A stretch of DNA of 64,000 nucleotides, taken from positions 496,001 to 560,000 of the forward strand of contig NC_089573.1 of the NCBI RefSeq assembly GCF_040115645.1, in the 5' to 3' direction. The translations under genes and the position numbers were made by a program. Positions within the stretch are counted from its first letter, which is position 1; each line of letters begins with the position of its first letter. Source of the DNA: Euwallacea fornicatus (taxonomy: Eukaryota > Arthropoda > Insecta > Coleoptera > Curculionidae). This document shows positions 12,701 to 24,700 of the stretch, one piece after another. The notes below the pieces were generated by a model. It was not told the DNA's origin, did not search any database, and saw nothing but the letters and a program-made list of their open reading frames with translations.

Positions 12701-15700
12701 GCATTGTGTCGATAAACCAGGACTTTCTTTTTCATCAAATGCGGTCACTTTTTCAGAATTTCTTCGCTCGAACACTGCAATAAATTTGCGCAATATTCTT
12801 CACTTTTTGTTTTTCCTTTAGAGAAATACTCAATAAAATTATCCCACGTACATTCCAAAAAACTGACACCTTTTTATTACATTTTTTCTGCAGATAAAAC
12901 GGTTTTCGCCTTCCTTAAAGCTGATTCTCCCCTTTGAGTCCATTGTTTTGACGGCTCTTTCGTATCAAGGGTGAAATAGGGGACCCATGCTTCATCCATG
13001 GTTATGATTTGACGTAAAAGCTCGGTTTTATTGCTCCGAAAAATCAACATAATATCCTCAAACTTTAGATAGAAACTTTTAAGATTAGGTGTACATGATG
13101 CAGGCAAGTTTTTCACAAAAAAATCGCCACCTACATGTTAGGTCGAGTACCAATAAACTATATATCCAAGCACTCCTAAAAATTCTGGTTTAATCATCAA
13201 GCACTTACAAGGCATCAACACATGATATCAGTCGCAGACAGTTAATCTAATTTTTGTCTTTTTATTAGGACCTTTATAAATAACAATCCTGATATTAAAT
13301 TGTAGACAAGAAATGCCATATTAACTCAACACGGCATTTTATCAGAACCGTTCAACTTCATATGAAAAATCTCATAATAATTGATTACAGAGCTTTAATC
13401 GTTTAGACTCGGTGATTTACTCCACATCTCCAAGTTTGTCAGAAAACAAATTGCCACCATATAACAGTAGAGTTACTTAAGAAAGAAATATTAATCTCAC
13501 TCCAAAATCCTCAAGGATATAAGATAGGTCGTGGAAAGCGAAGAAACGTTGAAATATCTTAATCAAAATATTTAATAAATTTACTTTTTTTCCTTGAAAA
13601 GGTGAAATTTTTTTTAAACCCAGATTAAGACACCCCAGGAAGAGCTGAAGATGTCACTCAATCTAATGAAACGGTTTAATCAGAAATTTCTTGAATATTA
13701 CCTTGGAAATCGAGCTTGAATGCTTGAGAAATTTAGATGAGGTTGGATTCGACACAAAGGAATCTGAAAAACTTCAGAACTGAAACCCTTCAAAATTGTG
13801 ATTAATTTAGCGAAAATTTCCAATGCAAATAAGCTCTAATTTGGGTAAACATCCATCCTATTTTGATCTTTGTTCGCGAAAATTCTTACACAAAGCGAGG
13901 ACAATACTTTGTGGAATTTATAAGGGGAAGTGCAAAAAAATTACTATTAATAATTCATTTGCGAAAACTCCCTTACGAGGCTCGATATTTTGAAAATAAC
14001 AAAACTGCACCATAAATAATAATCTGAATTGACACAAATTCCAATTGAACCTGGAAAGAGTCGATACTATTCCAAGAGATTCTCTCCTGGGTTCCAAAAT
14101 TGGAAATTTCGTGATGCAAAGTCTTAAAAATTACCTTCTAAATCCAATGCGAAATCATGAAAATACCTGTAGGAGATGAAGGCAAATTTGAATTCGATGC
14201 AAATTGATTCTGAAAAAGTATCTCCAAAATTTGATTCATTTCTCGAAGAAACAGAGAAGATTGATACCTATGATATTTCAAGGCAAAAAATTCTCAAACA
14301 TTCTTCTTTAAATTCAGTTTAAAGCCTCGAAAACTCTAATTTAAAGGAATTGCATAAAATATCAGAGCAACAAAATTTTTGAAAATTAACTTATAAAGTC
14401 AGTCTGAATCCAAAAAAAATTTTGTTAAAGGTGAGAACGAAAATCTAAATTCACGTAATTCTATTCAAATCAGATTCTGAAATCATCTTTGCTTCGCCAG
14501 ACATTCAGCCACTTTAATGACGTGTTTAGTGATTTTGAAACAATCTTTAAATGAAGCTACCTCAAAGTGCATTTATGAAGCCCTTGTTCATCGGGCGAGA
14601 TATTCAAAATCGACATAAAGTCTGGAAATCAATGGATTTAAGCATGAATCAGAAAAGCTCTCTGCTTTGAGGCTCACCATGAAATTTTGCGAAAATGCCA
14701 TTAACGCTTTCATAAGTTTTAGAATTTCCGTTTATTCCGTACTTTTCCACAATTAGTCGAACTTTATTATATTTTTCTTTTACAGACGAATTCTCCTAGC
14801 AGCAAAACGCGCAAACTCTTCGAGGTACTTTTACTGGGTGGCAAGTGACGGGTGGGGAAAACAACAAAAATTGGTCGAGGGAGTTGAAGAGGTCGCTGAA
14901 GGTTCTATTACAGTTGAACTTCAGTCTACTAAAATCCCCGAATTTGATGCCTACATGATGTCCCTGACACCCGAGGGAAATAAAAGAAATCCCTGGTTTG
15001 AACAGTACTGGGAGGATTTCTTTCAATGCACGCTTCCGAAGAACATGCCCTTAGTAACCAATATCACCGTTACCGTTTGTAGGGAGGATTTGAGGCTTAG
15101 CTCGGAACATGGGTGAGTAAAAAGGAAAAATGGTGACCTTTCGAAAGTTCGCAAGTACCAAGAAGCCGCCATTTGGAAATCTTCTAATTCCCCTAAAAAC
15201 AGTTTTCAAAGTTCCGGTGGAAGGAAAGTTTTAAGGTATACGTTCAATAAAAATGAATGCCCAAGCGTTTCTACGGAATAACTTGTTGTCAAGGTATTAA
15301 AGCTTAATTTGAGACTTACGCCTTAAAGTTTTTCGCTTCAAAGAATCGATATTGTGTATAGCATCGTTTAAAATGTTATAAGGGCCATTTAATCTTGAAG
15401 AGGGCAGCGTAAAACCAACAAGGCGTTTTATGCGAATAAAATGAAACAACCGAGCATATTTAAGGCTCTTTGTGTGTAATCATATCTAAAGTTTTTGACT
15501 CATAACTTCCTTTTATTACAATAGTAAAATTTTCAGGGGAGTCGCCAATTATCATTCCTGTGAGCTTGGCTGTTGTTTCTGGCCCGACTTGATAAGAATG
15601 ATTTATTTTTTCTCTTATATAAAAACGTAGTTTATCAATATTCCGACAAGATTGCAGGAGCTACACGTAGAGTAACAAAACACGTCACTGTCCAGAATCT

Positions 15701-18700
15701 GAAAAATTTGTATGCAACCTTCGCACATACAAATCCAGGACAGTCAACATTTCATACACAACATTTTAGCTTTTATCAGCTTTAAATGCAAAAGTCGGAA
15801 CGGCCGAAAAACCCCAAAAACTTTTCGGTTTAGAATGGAAAACTAAAATACAGTCTCCGATTAGGTAGCAATCACTAAGTGCCGTTATATTTTCGTTTTG
15901 AATAGTCGAAGGGGGAAAATTAACCCCGTATTTCACCCCGCGATTGTCTACTTACTGCCAACAAAGTACATTTTTTATTTCAGCTAGACCAAGCCAAAGT
16001 CCTTTAAAAAGTGCAAGGTTTCACTTTGTTTCCAGTAAAACTAGGTGCCACAAAAACATATCAGCGACGAGCTTGGCATCCACGCAGATTCAAGCTATAA
16101 TCGAACCAATTTAGTTTGATTTTACTTCAGCCAATTTCAGGTATAAACCACAGAAAATGTTCAATTTATCTCTTTGGGTTCTAATTCCTCCAGGGAAATA
16201 CATTCGTTTTTTTTTTTTACCAAGCTGCAGTATGCCAAATTCAAAACTTTGGATTGCTTGTAACTGCGATTGAAATTTCTTTCAAACATTCAAAAACCGT
16301 TTCGCCGGAATGGGAGGGAAGGGGGAGTAGGTACCTCGACACCAAAATTTTTAATTACTACACCTATCGTGTGATACTTCATTTGAAAGGTTTTTGTAAA
16401 CTATGCATAAAAAACTATAAAAGTTCCAAAAAACGATCAATTTTTAAAAGTTAAATCAGTTTTAAGGCAGAAATATCATATTTGAAAAATGTTCACAAGC
16501 ACTGTCCAAAATCTTTTATCTGCAGGATTTTTGTCTTTTTTTTCTCTGTCTTTTTATGGTTACGTACTTTTTTAATAAAACTGAATTAATTTATTGCTCG
16601 TTTGAATATTGATATTGATGAACATCATTTTCTAAAACAAACGTTGTATTGGAAGCTATTTGTGATAACGGGGTTTCGATTCAATGGTAAATCGATAACG
16701 GCCTGCAGTTAGATGAAAATCTTTTACATCCTCCACCACATTACGTCCTACGAATAAGGCAGTAGCTAGATCAACGTTATCCAGGAAGATGGATTGGCCG
16801 CAGGGAAGAAATGGAGTGGCCGCCGCGATCACCGGATTTAATGCCCCTCAATTTTTTAAGGCCGCGACAAATCAGTCGTTTTCAGAACCAAACTAAGCAA
16901 TTTGCACGGTTTACAGCATTGAATTACCGAAGTACGTCAATTCGTTGTCCCTGAAATATCTGAAAAACTGGCTGGAAAAGTTGGGTTCTGATTATTATAT
17001 TCTTTAGGCAAAAACAATAAATATTTTGAACAGTTTTTATAGGTATTTTTTAAATATGATATTCCTGGATTAAAACGTTACAACTTATCAAATATTGATT
17101 TTCTATATTTAAACTATTCTTTTAGACGCAGTTTGTAAAAATGTTTAAAACGAAGTATTGCGTGATATATGTTGCAATTTAAAATTTGAGGGTTGGGGCA
17201 GCTGCCCCCGTTAAGGGTGCACGTGGATACCTGTAACCACCATCAAGCTGGGTCCTCCTCCCTTCTGAAGAAATGATTTTTGAACGTCCTAAAAAAATGT
17301 TCAATCTTCAAAGTCATGGGCAGTCCAAAGTTTTGAAATTGTGCTGCAAAATCTTCAGTCAGATTACTAATTTTATTGAAATAGAAAAATTGAAAACGGA
17401 AGAAAAATTGGCTGAAATAACTGAATTTGCGTATCTTTGAGAAGCCAGCAACTTGGTTGTGTGGATAACAGACTTAAAACTCAGGGGTTATAAAGTACAT
17501 TAAATTACCTTCAAAGTGAGTTGCCCACTCGGCCCCCCTTCCATTTAACATTTTAATGCTGAACGCCACCCGCTCCAGGGGTTACAGATAGGGAAGTCCG
17601 AATTAGTCTAAAATGTTTCCCCTTCAGAAAAAAGTTTTACGTGTCGGAGCGTTTTTTCATAAATTCTTTTAGCTGTTTCGAATTGCACGTGTTTCGTTTC
17701 CAAAAGCTCATCCTGTAGAGAGCAGGAACACGCAAATCCGATATGTGATTTAAATATCAACAATATAATTTCCAGATCTATCAGGTTGAATTAAACTCGT
17801 CAGTATCGTAGAGGCAATTTTCCTAATGTAGTGACAGTAACTGCATTGCTTATTTGCATGTATCATCACATTCTAAGCAAACAGTGAGCCAGTTTCGTTT
17901 AATGATTTATAGGCGTAGAAGCGGGGAACTATCGAGCACCCCTTAGAAAGCAATTTTGTTGCCTAGAGACAAATCTGTTTCAAGTTTCAGGATTTTTTTA
18001 AGGCAAAAATAGGCAGGGAATCAATTCAATTTAGCACGTTCGCCAAACTTGAAGCAAGAAATGTTTGCATAAAATTTCCTTAAAATGTCTCTCCATTTAT
18101 ATAAGCTTTTTAGTGCCCTAGCTAGACGGCTCTAATGAATCTTCATCCCCTTGTCCTTGTCATCAAGATCTAACATCTTTTTACGAATGGCGATACTTAT
18201 CAGCATCGTTACAATGATTATGAGATATTGTTTTTAGTTTTATTTTTTATTGTAAGGTGCGATTCTTCTTAAAAGTATGTTGGCAAACTTCAACGGATGG
18301 TTTAATTGATTTTGCAATAGAAACACGCACGCGCGCGCACACCTTGGCAGCATCACGATGAAGATACGAGGGGTCCAGGTGTTATTTAAAAAAATATAAA
18401 ACATCCAATTTCGGAAAACCGCTCAAAACGCCTTAACGGTATTTTGTGGGCGTCAATAGCTAGAGAGTGCGTTTTTTACTGCAAATTCTGAAATTTATTA
18501 AAGGTCTTTTGGACCACCTTTTGCGTGTTATTTACGTAACTAAGTGTAGGTGGCGATACGCCTGGTCGATTTAGAATTTTAAATTGACTTTTTTTCTTCA
18601 TCAGTATCTTGCATTTTCATACATTAAATTTTTATCAACACATTTTTTCAAAGAAATTAAAGAACCCCGATTTCCTAAGGATTTCAATATTGTAAATGGC

Positions 18701-21700
18701 ATACGATTTCCCGTGATGCTAAAATTAGTTATTTTTTCGCGCTAAACAAATAATCAAAAACTGACATTTTAGTCACTTATCCCTCTGAAAAATTAAGCAG
18801 TTTTTCCCAGTGGTCTAGGATCTCGATTCAAGTTTTCAGGGCCAAAACGCGTTACATCAGTCGATTAAGGCAAAAAATATTCTTGAAAGTTTATAAACGA
18901 TGTGCGGTGTCTATTTTTAACCCGAATAATAAAGTTCGAGTGGAAACATCTCGGAAATCCGCCAGACGATTAACATAAAAAAATCTCAGACTAATCTCTT
19001 CGATGAACTCCCAAAGACGACATAAACCTACTTATAAATTCTTTAGATTTTAAGATACGGAATCACTTTAATATGGATTTTCTCGATTTTTAAAGGGTCT
19101 CTGAACTAAGGATGCCTCAACCTCAGTTTAAGAAGTCCTAAGATCTCAATTGAAGTATTGTCGTTTACAACGTGACACGAAATTGATATCCATAAAGTAA
19201 CGTACATGGTTTGAAAATAATGTGAAGAAATGCTATTTTCGATAAACGAATAACCTCGATAAGCTCCATATGCTTGAAGACGCCCAGTTGCAACGCGTAT
19301 TTATTTTAGTTCTTGAGATTAGGGTCACTTTCATGCTTCGTTCGTACCTTTCTGACTGGTGGTTTTGAAGAGGCCCCCAAAAAATGTCCAAAGTTTCATG
19401 AGTTCGACTGCGCATTCAGCTTCAAAGTAGGATCTATATCAGTCGAGAGCAGAAAAAAGGAAATGAACTATTTCTTACCGCTTTTCACACTTTCATCGGC
19501 GATATTCCGCAAATCTGTGGAACAGTCTCTTAAAAAATACCTCAAAGAAATTTTCTTGATAATCCCGCAATCTTGTAGTAATCAGGAGTAATTTGGACAG
19601 TAAACGAAAGTTAAGGTCCAAATTGCATTTCAAAATTTCTAGGAAATTAATAGAGGCTTACTGACTCAAAACAAGTGCCTATCAGTAGATTAAACCGAAA
19701 AAACGCTTATGAAAATTTTTCACGTTTGGAGCTGCAAGAAAATTGGAGTATTCGCGGCTCGAGGAGGTTACAAGATTTTCGTGGTTACTTTCGATACTAG
19801 AATGCGTCACATAGAATATTTAACAAAGTAATCGAAATCAAATAGTTAAATTCTATTATACCTTCAAAATAAAATCTGGTTTTGATGCAGCGCGATGGGG
19901 GGCGAGAATTTTACAATTATTGAAACATCCTTAATTGTTTTCAATATAAAATTTTTATGACCCTGTCAGAAGAGTAATAGTGACTGATTCAAACGAAAAA
20001 GAGCAGTAACCGTGAATTAAAGTTTCCCAACTGCAACAATCCGGGTTCATACACGTTTACTCTAAGTGCAACCGTTATTGTACGGAAGAGCAAAAATTTT
20101 ATCGTTTCCTGTGACAATAAAGTAGATTTTTTCCCAAGGCCAAACTAAAGCTAAAAACTGATTGTAATCACGAAAACAATCCCTCCACGTTTGTATCTTA
20201 TTTGAATAAAAAATGGGAGGCCATTTCTCTTCTGTGGTGGTGGTTGTGCAAAACAAAGGGTGCGATCAAATTTCGTTCCCAAATGCACCATATAAATTTT
20301 CAAGCAATCCTTGCAGGCTCCGCCAGGTCATGCTTTATCAATTTGCGTGAAAAATGATCTGTTTTAAATTCACCGGCTCAAGATACTATTGCCTGATAAT
20401 TCTGTACAGTACTTATTTATACGTTTCTATTTTATCAGAGTCCTTTTTTGCAGGTACGAACAAGAGAGCAAGGTGCAATTTGTAGTGGATGCAGTCTATG
20501 CATTCGCTTTAGCCTTAGACAACCTCAACAAGGACCTTTGCAGAACAGATCAACCTGGCGTGTGCTCAGCAATGGCCCAATTCGATGGAGGGGAGTTTTA
20601 TCAAAGTTACATCCTCAACCTCAATTTCAATGGTAATTGAAAATACCAGCTCGTCAGTTATGCAGCACTGACTAACGAAAAAAAAACGATACCCTGGTAA
20701 TATTAAAATCGTCCCTTCGGTTGATTTTAAAAGATAAATGAATGGGTGTTTGATTATTGTGTGGAAGTTCTATAGGTTAATGTATTCAGTCCTTTGCATA
20801 CACCTTCGCATAGGAATCGTCCACAGTACGTCTATAAACCTTTTTTAGCTTATTTATACAGCTTAGTCATGCCATATTGATCTATTAAATAAAATGATTT
20901 CCAATGCTTTAAAGTTTAATCAGGATTTATGAGTACTACATTAAAAAAAAGCAATGTAAAAGGACGCTTACATATTTTACGATACAACATGCCCTGGAAA
21001 CGAAATTTATGATCCGAAGGAAATTAAATTTCCTCCAGTAAAAAAATCACAAATCCGGAGAATAATACCTCCATCAAGCCGTGAAACTTACCTATTCTAA
21101 GCCAGATTTCTTAAGGAAACTTCTTTGTAATCACTGAATGTGCATTGTAATTTATCAGTGCATTTAGAAGAACTTTACTGAGATACGTAGAGATAATTAT
21201 ATACCACAAATAGGAAATGAACTCTAATATACTTTTCTTCTTCTATGGGAAATTAATTGCTTTCTAGCGTTCATACAAGAATAGCACATACAACATCCGT
21301 TACATACCATGCTGGCATATGAATAAAAGTTTTGAAAGAGAGGAGTGAGGCGGCGAGTAATGGACGAGTGCGCCAATAGCCTCATGAAACGTGATTAAGG
21401 CCTTATAATGTGTATCGTATTTTTGAAGCAGATTGCAATTGCCATGACTTAAAAAAGAAATTAATTATCAGCATATGGGCCATTATTATCGTATTATTGA
21501 CTTGTCTCGACCTAATAAGCAGTTTGTCGATTCTTGCCACAAAAAAAAAAACATTATTTCGACGAAAAAATTCTACCGATGCATCGTTGACATCAACTTC
21601 AGTACATTTTTCTTTATTCAGAAAATTTAGTACCGACAAAAACAAGTGGTAGTCTGATGGCGCCACATGCGGAGAATAAGGTGGGCGAGAAAAAGCTTCA

Positions 21701-24700
21701 TAGTCCATTTGGTCTGGTTTCTGTCCGGACTTAAGTACACTGTGTGGTTCGGCGTGGTTATATTAAACACAACCCCTCGCCAATTGACCAATACTGGTCG
21801 TCTTGCCTTGATTTTTGAATCCAATCATGATAATTGCTCACAGTAAACATCAGAGATAAGGATGTAACCAGATGGCAAAAGTTCATAATGTATAGGTCCT
21901 TTTCCGTCCCTCCCCCATACAAAGCATTCGTTTTTGTTGGTGTATACTGGGATTAGGGCCTGCTGGAGCGTTCTGATTTGGAAAACATTTAGCCTTTTTT
22001 CTAACTGGATTATCATACGTAATCCATTTTTCCTCTCCAGTAACCAACCGCTCCAAAAAAAGGTTTCAAATTATTCCAAGCGAGAAATACAAAACATACA
22101 GGGTGCTGTTGAACTGCATGGTAAAACGTCGAGAGGTGATTCCTTGAACGGTTCTAAAACAAAAAGTTCGTATAAACATAGGGCCAGCAGCGTGTTTTTT
22201 CAAGTTACTGGATGTAAATTTTTTTTATCGTTACTCATCATTCACGATCGAGAACGTTTTTTACACTGCAAGCATTACTACGCCTTGTCACAGACTTGTA
22301 AAACAGATGTAAAATTACTATACGTCACGTAGGGCCGTAGACGAGCGCAATTAACACTAGAACCACCGACATTTGTTATATACCTATACGTTTCTACGAA
22401 CTTGGTCAAACTGGCCAGTTTAATGCTTGGTTGGCAAAATATTAAAATTTGAAAAATTAAATTGTAAAATCGTATAACAAATTAATTGCAAAGGAAATAA
22501 AATATATTTCGTTTAAATATTGAGTATACTTGATATATTAATTTACAAAAATCGTAGCATTATTATTTATTTTTTTTTTTTAGGTTTCATTTTGTTTACT
22601 GCAATTTTTACATATGGATTTTTTAAAATAACATCTACCACAAACGTATTTTCTACAACCATGACACATATTTGTAGTTTTATTTTGATTTCTTAAACCG
22701 ATTTGACGAGCTTTCCGCATATGACAATTTTCAAGGCTCCTGCAGTGGTCGTTCAATTAGTTCTTTAAAAATTGTATTTATTGGTCTCGTTCCTGAAATA
22801 AATTTAGCTTCTATTTTATTCCAAATAATTCCATCAACAACAATTACCGTTTGCTGGCAGTCCCTCTCGTCGGAAGATGACGGTGGTCTTACGCTTCTTC
22901 TTGGTCAACGCAAATTAAGGGTGTTTATTTCTTCACTATCGCTATCTGAGGATACATAGATATCTTCTTTTTCAAACATCTGCTAGACTATTCTTAAAAT
23001 CAAAATCAATTTTCATCGCCATTGGAAACGTCTTCGCGTGCATTCGCCATAGTTTCAAGAAATCTTGCTGTTTTTGAACATCTTGGCATTTTCAACGCAA
23101 ATTTCTATGACAGAATGAATATATTTTTTCTTATAACGATAAAAATATTTATTCGCAATTTACTTTCCGTTTGAGCATCAACAATTTAAAATTATAAAGA
23201 AATATATGCAACACAACTGTTCACAAAAAAATCCAATGTGTACTTTATACGCGTTTCAACCATAGATGCACAACAATCGACAACAATAAGATGGATTTCT
23301 GAATGTAGAAACACACGTAATAAATAAAGGCCATAAGAACTTTTAGAGTCAGGGAATTCCCCGTGTGTAAATATTATCAAGGTATGGACACAAAAAAGAA
23401 GGAAAAAAAACTATAAGAAGCAAAATAAGAAAAGAGAGAAAAGACACAAAAAAGAAGGAAAAAAAATATTAAAGAAGCAAAATAAGAAAAAAGAGAAAAG
23501 ACACAAAAAAGAAGGAAAAAAATATTAAAGAGGCAAAATAAGAAAAAAGAGAAAAGACACAAAAAAGAAGGAAAAAAAATATTAAAGAAGCAAAATAAGA
23601 AAAGAGAGAAAAGACACAAAAAAGAAGGAAAAAAATATTAAAGAGGCAAAATAAGAAAAGAGAGAAAAGACACAAAAAAGAAGGAAAAAAATATTAAAGA
23701 GGCAAAATAAGAAAAGAGAGAAAAGACACAAAAAAGAAGGAAAAAAAAATTATAAGAAGCAAAATAACAAAAGAGAGAAAAGACACAAAAAAGAAGGAAA
23801 AAAATATTAAAGAGGCAAAATAAGAAAAGAGAGAAAAGACACAAAAAAGAAGGAAAAAAATATTAAAGAAGCAAAATAAGAAAAAAAAAGAAAAGACACA
23901 AAAAAGAAGGAAAAAAAATATTAAAGAAGCAAAATAAGAAAAAAGAGAAAAGACACAAAAAAGAAGGAAAAAAAATATTAAAGAAGCAAAATAAGAAAAA
24001 AGAGAAAAGACACAAAAAAGAAGGAAAAAAATATTAAAGAGGCAAAATAAGAAAAGAGAGAAAAGACACAAAAAAGAAGGAAAAAAATATTAAAGAAGCA
24101 AAATAAGAAAAAAAAAGAAAAGACACAAAAAAGAAGGAAAAAAAATATTAAAGAAGCAAAATAAGAAAAAAGAGAAAAGACACAAAAAAGAAGGAAAAAA
24201 AATATTAAAGAAGCAAAATAAGAAAAAAGAGAAAAGACACAAAAAAGAAGGAAAAAAATATTAAAGAGGCAAAATAAGAAAAGAGAGAAAAGACACAAAA
24301 AAGAAGGAAAAAAATATTAAAGAAGCAAAATAAGAAAAAAAAAGAAAAGACACAAAAAAGAAGGAAAAAAATATTAAAGAGGCAAAATAAGAAAAGAGAG
24401 AAAAGACACAAAAAAGAAGGAAAAAAATATTAAAGAGGCAAAATAAGAAAAGAGAGAAAAGACACAAAAAAGAAGGAAAAAAATATTAAAGAGGCAAAAT
24501 AAGAAAAGAGAGAAAAGACACAAAAAAGAAGGAAAAAAAATTATAAGAAGCAAAATAAGAAAAAAGAGAAAAGACACAAAAAAGAAGGAAAAAAATATTA
24601 AAGAAGCAAAATAAGAAAAGAGAGAAAAGACACAAAAAAGAAGGAAAAAAATATTAAAGAGGCAAAATAAGAAAAGAGAGAAAAGACACAAAAAAGAAGG

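Larger units (their letters stand above)
4635..14785 (+). other. mGluR: mGluR intron 1 (10.2 kb)
   Basis: Begins gtaagt and ends tttacag. It separates the bulk of lobe 1 of the ligand-binding domain (exon 1) from exon 2 and holds only repeat-derived material. In order these are diverged repeat blocks (5860-6450, 8156-9150), a MITE-like stretch (7140-7870), a Tc1-type fossil (10290-10461), a solo LTR (10733-11367) and a mariner fossil (12370-13120). I see nothing recognisable in 4650-5850, 9150-10280 and 13150-14780. A 101-codon open frame at 12055-12360 has no known motif. Confidence 0.85.

Noticed and set aside
21934..22332. 132-codon plus-strand open frame
   Set aside because: It is the antisense of the mariner fossil and adjoining element sequence, with no protein features of its own.
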